Shown one piece after another: positions 61,920 to 64,000 of a stretch of DNA of 64,000 nucleotides. The first letter of the stretch is position 1. The number at the start of each line of letters is the position of its first letter. The position numbers and the translations under genes are program-made. The stretch lies in NCBI GenBank assembly GCA_021733665.1, contig JAHREI010000001.1, positions 682,001 to 746,000 of the forward strand, read 5' to 3'. The DNA comes from Bacillus subtilis (GTDB taxonomy: Bacteria; Pseudomonadota; Alphaproteobacteria; Rhizobiales; Rhizobiaceae). The notes under the pieces are model-generated. The model saw only the letters and a program-made list of their open reading frames with translations, was not told where the DNA came from and did not search any database.

Positions 61920-62612
61920 ATGACACTACCCGACAAAATCGGTCTGATGGAGGACGCGATCTCTGAAATCAGGGATGGCGCTGTGGTGATGCTGGGTGGT
62001 TTTGGTGTGCCCGGAACGCCGTTTTGCCTGATTAAAGAGCTGGTGAGGCATGGTGCACGCGGACTGACAATCATCAAAAATGATGCCAATGAAGCCGGTA
62101 TGGGGGTCGATTGGCTGCTGGAAAACGGGCAGGTGGAAAAGCTCATTGCCAGCCATATCGGGCTGAACCCCACTGCTGTACGGCTGATGAATGAAGGCCG
62201 TATCAAAGTTGAATTTGTGCCGCAGGGTATTCTTGCTGAGCGTATCCGCGTGGCTGGTGCCGGTCTGATGGGCTTTGTAACCGATATCGGTCTTGGAACG
62301 CCTTTGGCCGAAGGCAAGCCGCAGGTGACAATTAGCGGTGAGACAGGAGTGCTCGAAACGGCGCTGAAAGCGGACTTCGCACTGCTCCATGCCGAAAAAT
62401 CTGATCCGTTCGGTAATTTGCTCTTTGCTGCAACAGCACGCAATTTCAATCCGCTGATGGCTATGGCTGCCAATAAAACCATTGTTGAAGCTGAACAGGT
62501 TGTGCCGTTCGGGCAGATTGTACCGGACGCAGTTCACCTGTCCGGTGCCTTTGTGGATCATGTGGCAGAATTGGGCGAATTGCCGGAGGTCTATGATGTC
62601 ATCAGACGCTAA
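61920..62612 (+). CDS. 3-oxoacid CoA-transferase subunit A (ScoA/AtoD-like)
   Basis: A 230-residue class I CoA-transferase alpha subunit. DGAVVMLGGFGVPGTPFCLIKEL, TIIKNDANEAGMGVDWLL, ASHIGLNP and FVPQGILAERIRVAGAGLMGF are typical of AtoD and ScoA. It pairs with the beta subunit encoded next; the two reading frames overlap by 17 bases. They would activate a short-chain 3-oxo or carboxylic acid using another acyl-CoA as donor. The ribosome site is weak. Confidence 0.92.
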   Translation: MTLPDKIGLMEDAISEIRDGAVVMLGGFGVPGTPFCLIKELVRHGARGLTIIKNDANEAGMGVDWLLENGQVEKLIASHIGLNPTAVRLMNEGRIKVEFVPQGILAERIRVAGAGLMGFVTDIGLGTPLAEGKPQVTISGETGVLETALKADFALLHAEKSDPFGNLLFAATARNFNPLMAMAANKTIVEAEQVVPFGQIVPDAVHLSGAFVDHVAELGELPEVYDVIRR

Positions 62613-63252
62613 AGAACGGATGCTGCGCCGTGCAGCCAAAGATATCTTGTCAGGTATGACTGTCAATTTAGGCATCGGCCTGCCGACAGAAGTGCTGCAA
62701 TATGTGGCACCGGATATGCCGGTGTGTCTGCATTCAGAAAACGGCATTGCCGGTGTGGGCCCAAGCCGTTCCTATGACGAGGCTGACCGTAATCTGATTG
62801 ATGCCGGTGGTGCTTATGTCTCACGCGTGGCAGGCACGGCATTTTTTGACAGTGCGGTGAGCTTTTCCATCGTCCGTTCGGGGCGGCTGGATCTGACTAT
62901 GCTCGGTGCTTTTGAAGTGGCTGCGAATGGCGATCTTGCCAACTGGATCATTCCGGGCAAATTCTCTCCCGGCATGGGCGGCGCTATTGAACTGGCGCAA
63001 AAAGCCCGTCAGGTTGCTGTTGTGATGATGCATACTGACCGCAAAGGTAATCCGAAAATCCTGCCGCAATGCACTTTGCCGCTGACAGCTAAAGGACGGG
63101 TAAACCGGATTTACACGGATATGGCATTGTTTGATGTGCGTGACGGCACATTACATCTGGTTGAAATTGCAGATGGTGTCAGCCTCGATGAACTCAAAGC
63201 TGCAACGGCGGCAGATTTCACCATTCCTGATCACGATCTACCGGTATTTTGA
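62596..63252 (+). CDS. 3-oxoacid CoA-transferase subunit B (ScoB/AtoA-like)
   Basis: A 218-residue class I CoA-transferase beta subunit. VNLGIGLPTEVLQYV, then HSENGIAGVGP with the catalytic Glu of the SENG motif, and GMGGAIELAQKARQVAVVM are visible. Two ATG codons (62593, 62596) follow GGAGGT; the second was chosen for ribosome site spacing. It overlaps subunit A and is followed eight bases later by an M20 deacylase gene, suggesting one operon that frees and activates an acid. Confidence 0.92.
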   Translation: MSSDAKERMLRRAAKDILSGMTVNLGIGLPTEVLQYVAPDMPVCLHSENGIAGVGPSRSYDEADRNLIDAGGAYVSRVAGTAFFDSAVSFSIVRSGRLDLTMLGAFEVAANGDLANWIIPGKFSPGMGGAIELAQKARQVAVVMMHTDRKGNPKILPQCTLPLTAKGRVNRIYTDMALFDVRDGTLHLVEIADGVSLDELKAATAADFTIPDHDLPVF

Positions 63253-63260
63253 GGCACGTC

Positions 63261-64000
63261 ATGAGTATCAATGAAACTTCCGTCCTCCATGCTGTTGATG
63301 CGGTTTTTGATCGCGAGGTCGCTTTCCTTGCAGAACTAGTGGGGCACCCGTCTGTTCGGGGTGAAGAACAATCGGCACAGGATTTCATGGCACGGGAACT
63401 GGCGACCAGTGGCTATGAGGTGGATCGCTGGGAAATCGATGTGAATGACATTGCCGGTATGCCGGGTTTCTCTCCGGTGATCGGCAATTATGATAATGCG
63501 GTCAATGTTGTCGGCACATTGCGCAGCCGCACCCGACGTGGTCGCAGCCTTATTCTCAACGGCCATATTGATGTGGTGCCGGTGGGGCCGCTGGATATGT
63601 GGAAGCGCCCGCCTTTCGAAGCCTATGTCGATGATGGCTGGATGTATGGCCGTGGTGCCGGTGATATGAAGGCTGGTCTGGCCTCGAATTTGTTTGCCAT
63701 TGAGGCACTGAAACATCTCGGATTGAAACCTGCAGCGGATGTGTTTTTCCAGTCGGTGGTGGAGGAAGAATGCACAGGCAATGGCGCGCTCGCTTGTTTG
63801 CAGCGTGGCTACCGTGCTGATGCCGCTTTGATCCCTGAGCCGTTTGCCGAGAAGATTGTCTCATCACAGGTTGGCGTTTTGTGGTTTCAGATCCGTCTCA
63901 AAGGTCTGCCGACCCATGTGGCCTATGCAGGCAGTGGTGCCAATGCGATTGAAGCGGCAATTCCGCTGTTTGCAGCTTTGCATGATCTGGAAAAACAGAT
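63261..64000 (+). CDS. M20 family deacylase (ArgE/DapE-like), partial at window edge
   Basis: The frame opens at ATG 63261 and runs to the window end without a stop, giving the first 246 residues. NGHIDVVPVG carries the first metal His/Asp pair, GRGAGDMKAG the bridging Asp, and SVVEEECTGNGA the Glu pair, all as in ArgE/DapE/ACY1 enzymes. Its products would be an acid and an amine. The preceding CoA-transferase pair may activate the acid released, which is an inference from gene order. Confidence 0.9.
   Translation, partial: MSINETSVLHAVDAVFDREVAFLAELVGHPSVRGEEQSAQDFMARELATSGYEVDRWEIDVNDIAGMPGFSPVIGNYDNAVNVVGTLRSRTRRGRSLILNGHIDVVPVGPLDMWKRPPFEAYVDDGWMYGRGAGDMKAGLASNLFAIEALKHLGLKPAADVFFQSVVEEECTGNGALACLQRGYRADAALIPEPFAEKIVSSQVGVLWFQIRLKGLPTHVAYAGSGANAIEAAIPLFAALHDLEKQ

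Noticed and set aside
1-64000. Insertion sequences, phage genes, CRISPR arrays and rRNA
   Set aside because: No transposase, integrase, repeat-spacer array or rRNA stretch was recognised anywhere in the window.

Overview
The window reads as chromosomal or chromid DNA of an alphaproteobacterium of the Hyphomicrobiales, most like the Brucellaceae (Ochrobactrum, Brucella or Pseudochrobactrum). The basis is moderate GC content, the density of ABC, TRAP and LysR/GntR/IclR genes, and intergenic palindromes of a kind common in that order. The genus is an inference. No insertion sequence, phage gene, CRISPR array, rRNA or replication origin was seen. There is one tRNA gene (tRNA-Cys, GCA, minus strand, about 60.6 kb). 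Nearly all of the window is transport and catabolism of small nitrogen or sulfur organics, laid out as regulator-transporter-enzyme units.

Layout. 0-5.5 kb: the end of a KAS III-like synthase, a class III CoA-transferase and two acyl-CoA dehydrogenases, facing a tandem double LysR protein. 5.6-9.2 kb: an MlrC-type M81 peptidase, an orphan amino-acid-type binding protein and a GcvA-like LysR regulator. 9.2-17.1 kb: an IclR regulator and a seven-gene operon joining a polyamine-type ABC importer to a three-part opine oxidase/HcnABC-like dehydrogenase. 17.2-31.2 kb: an FCD-type GntR regulator, two tandem family 5 binding proteins, an oligopeptide-type ABC transporter with two amidohydrolases inside the operon, a hydantoin-racemase-like protein, a flavin reductase and an M24 peptidase. 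Three promoters here carry the same paired operator-like motif, which suggests one regulon. 31.2-38.8 kb: a TRAP transporter with an SsuD-like monooxygenase and a leaderless SsuA-like protein, divergent from an ArsR regulator, a YfcG-like GST and an MsuE-like FMN reductase, then a DMT exporter. 39.1-42.3 kb: a HisJQMP-type basic amino acid importer.

42.3-50.9 kb: a gene-poor gap with a possible small ORF and a structured palindrome, a secreted DUF922 putative zincin, a secreted cyclase, a FrnE-like DsbA protein, a LysR regulator, an orphan DppA-like binding protein with PepT, and an ABC membrane protein without an ATPase domain. 51.0-58.2 kb: an rpiR-gsiABCD-iaaA operon for glutathione or isoaspartyl peptide use. 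58.3-64.0 kb: a MocR regulator, a MOSC protein, tRNA-Cys, a LysR regulator, a two-subunit 3-oxoacid CoA-transferase and the start of an M20 deacylase that runs off the end.

The units share a logic: a dedicated periplasmic binding protein, a permease, hydrolases or oxidoreductases that open the imported compound, and a local regulator. The best candidates for undescribed systems are the GntR-linked amidohydrolase/racemase/M24 regulon, the TRAP/SsuD/GST sulfur unit and the opine-oxidase-like operon. Substrates cannot be read from sequence alone.
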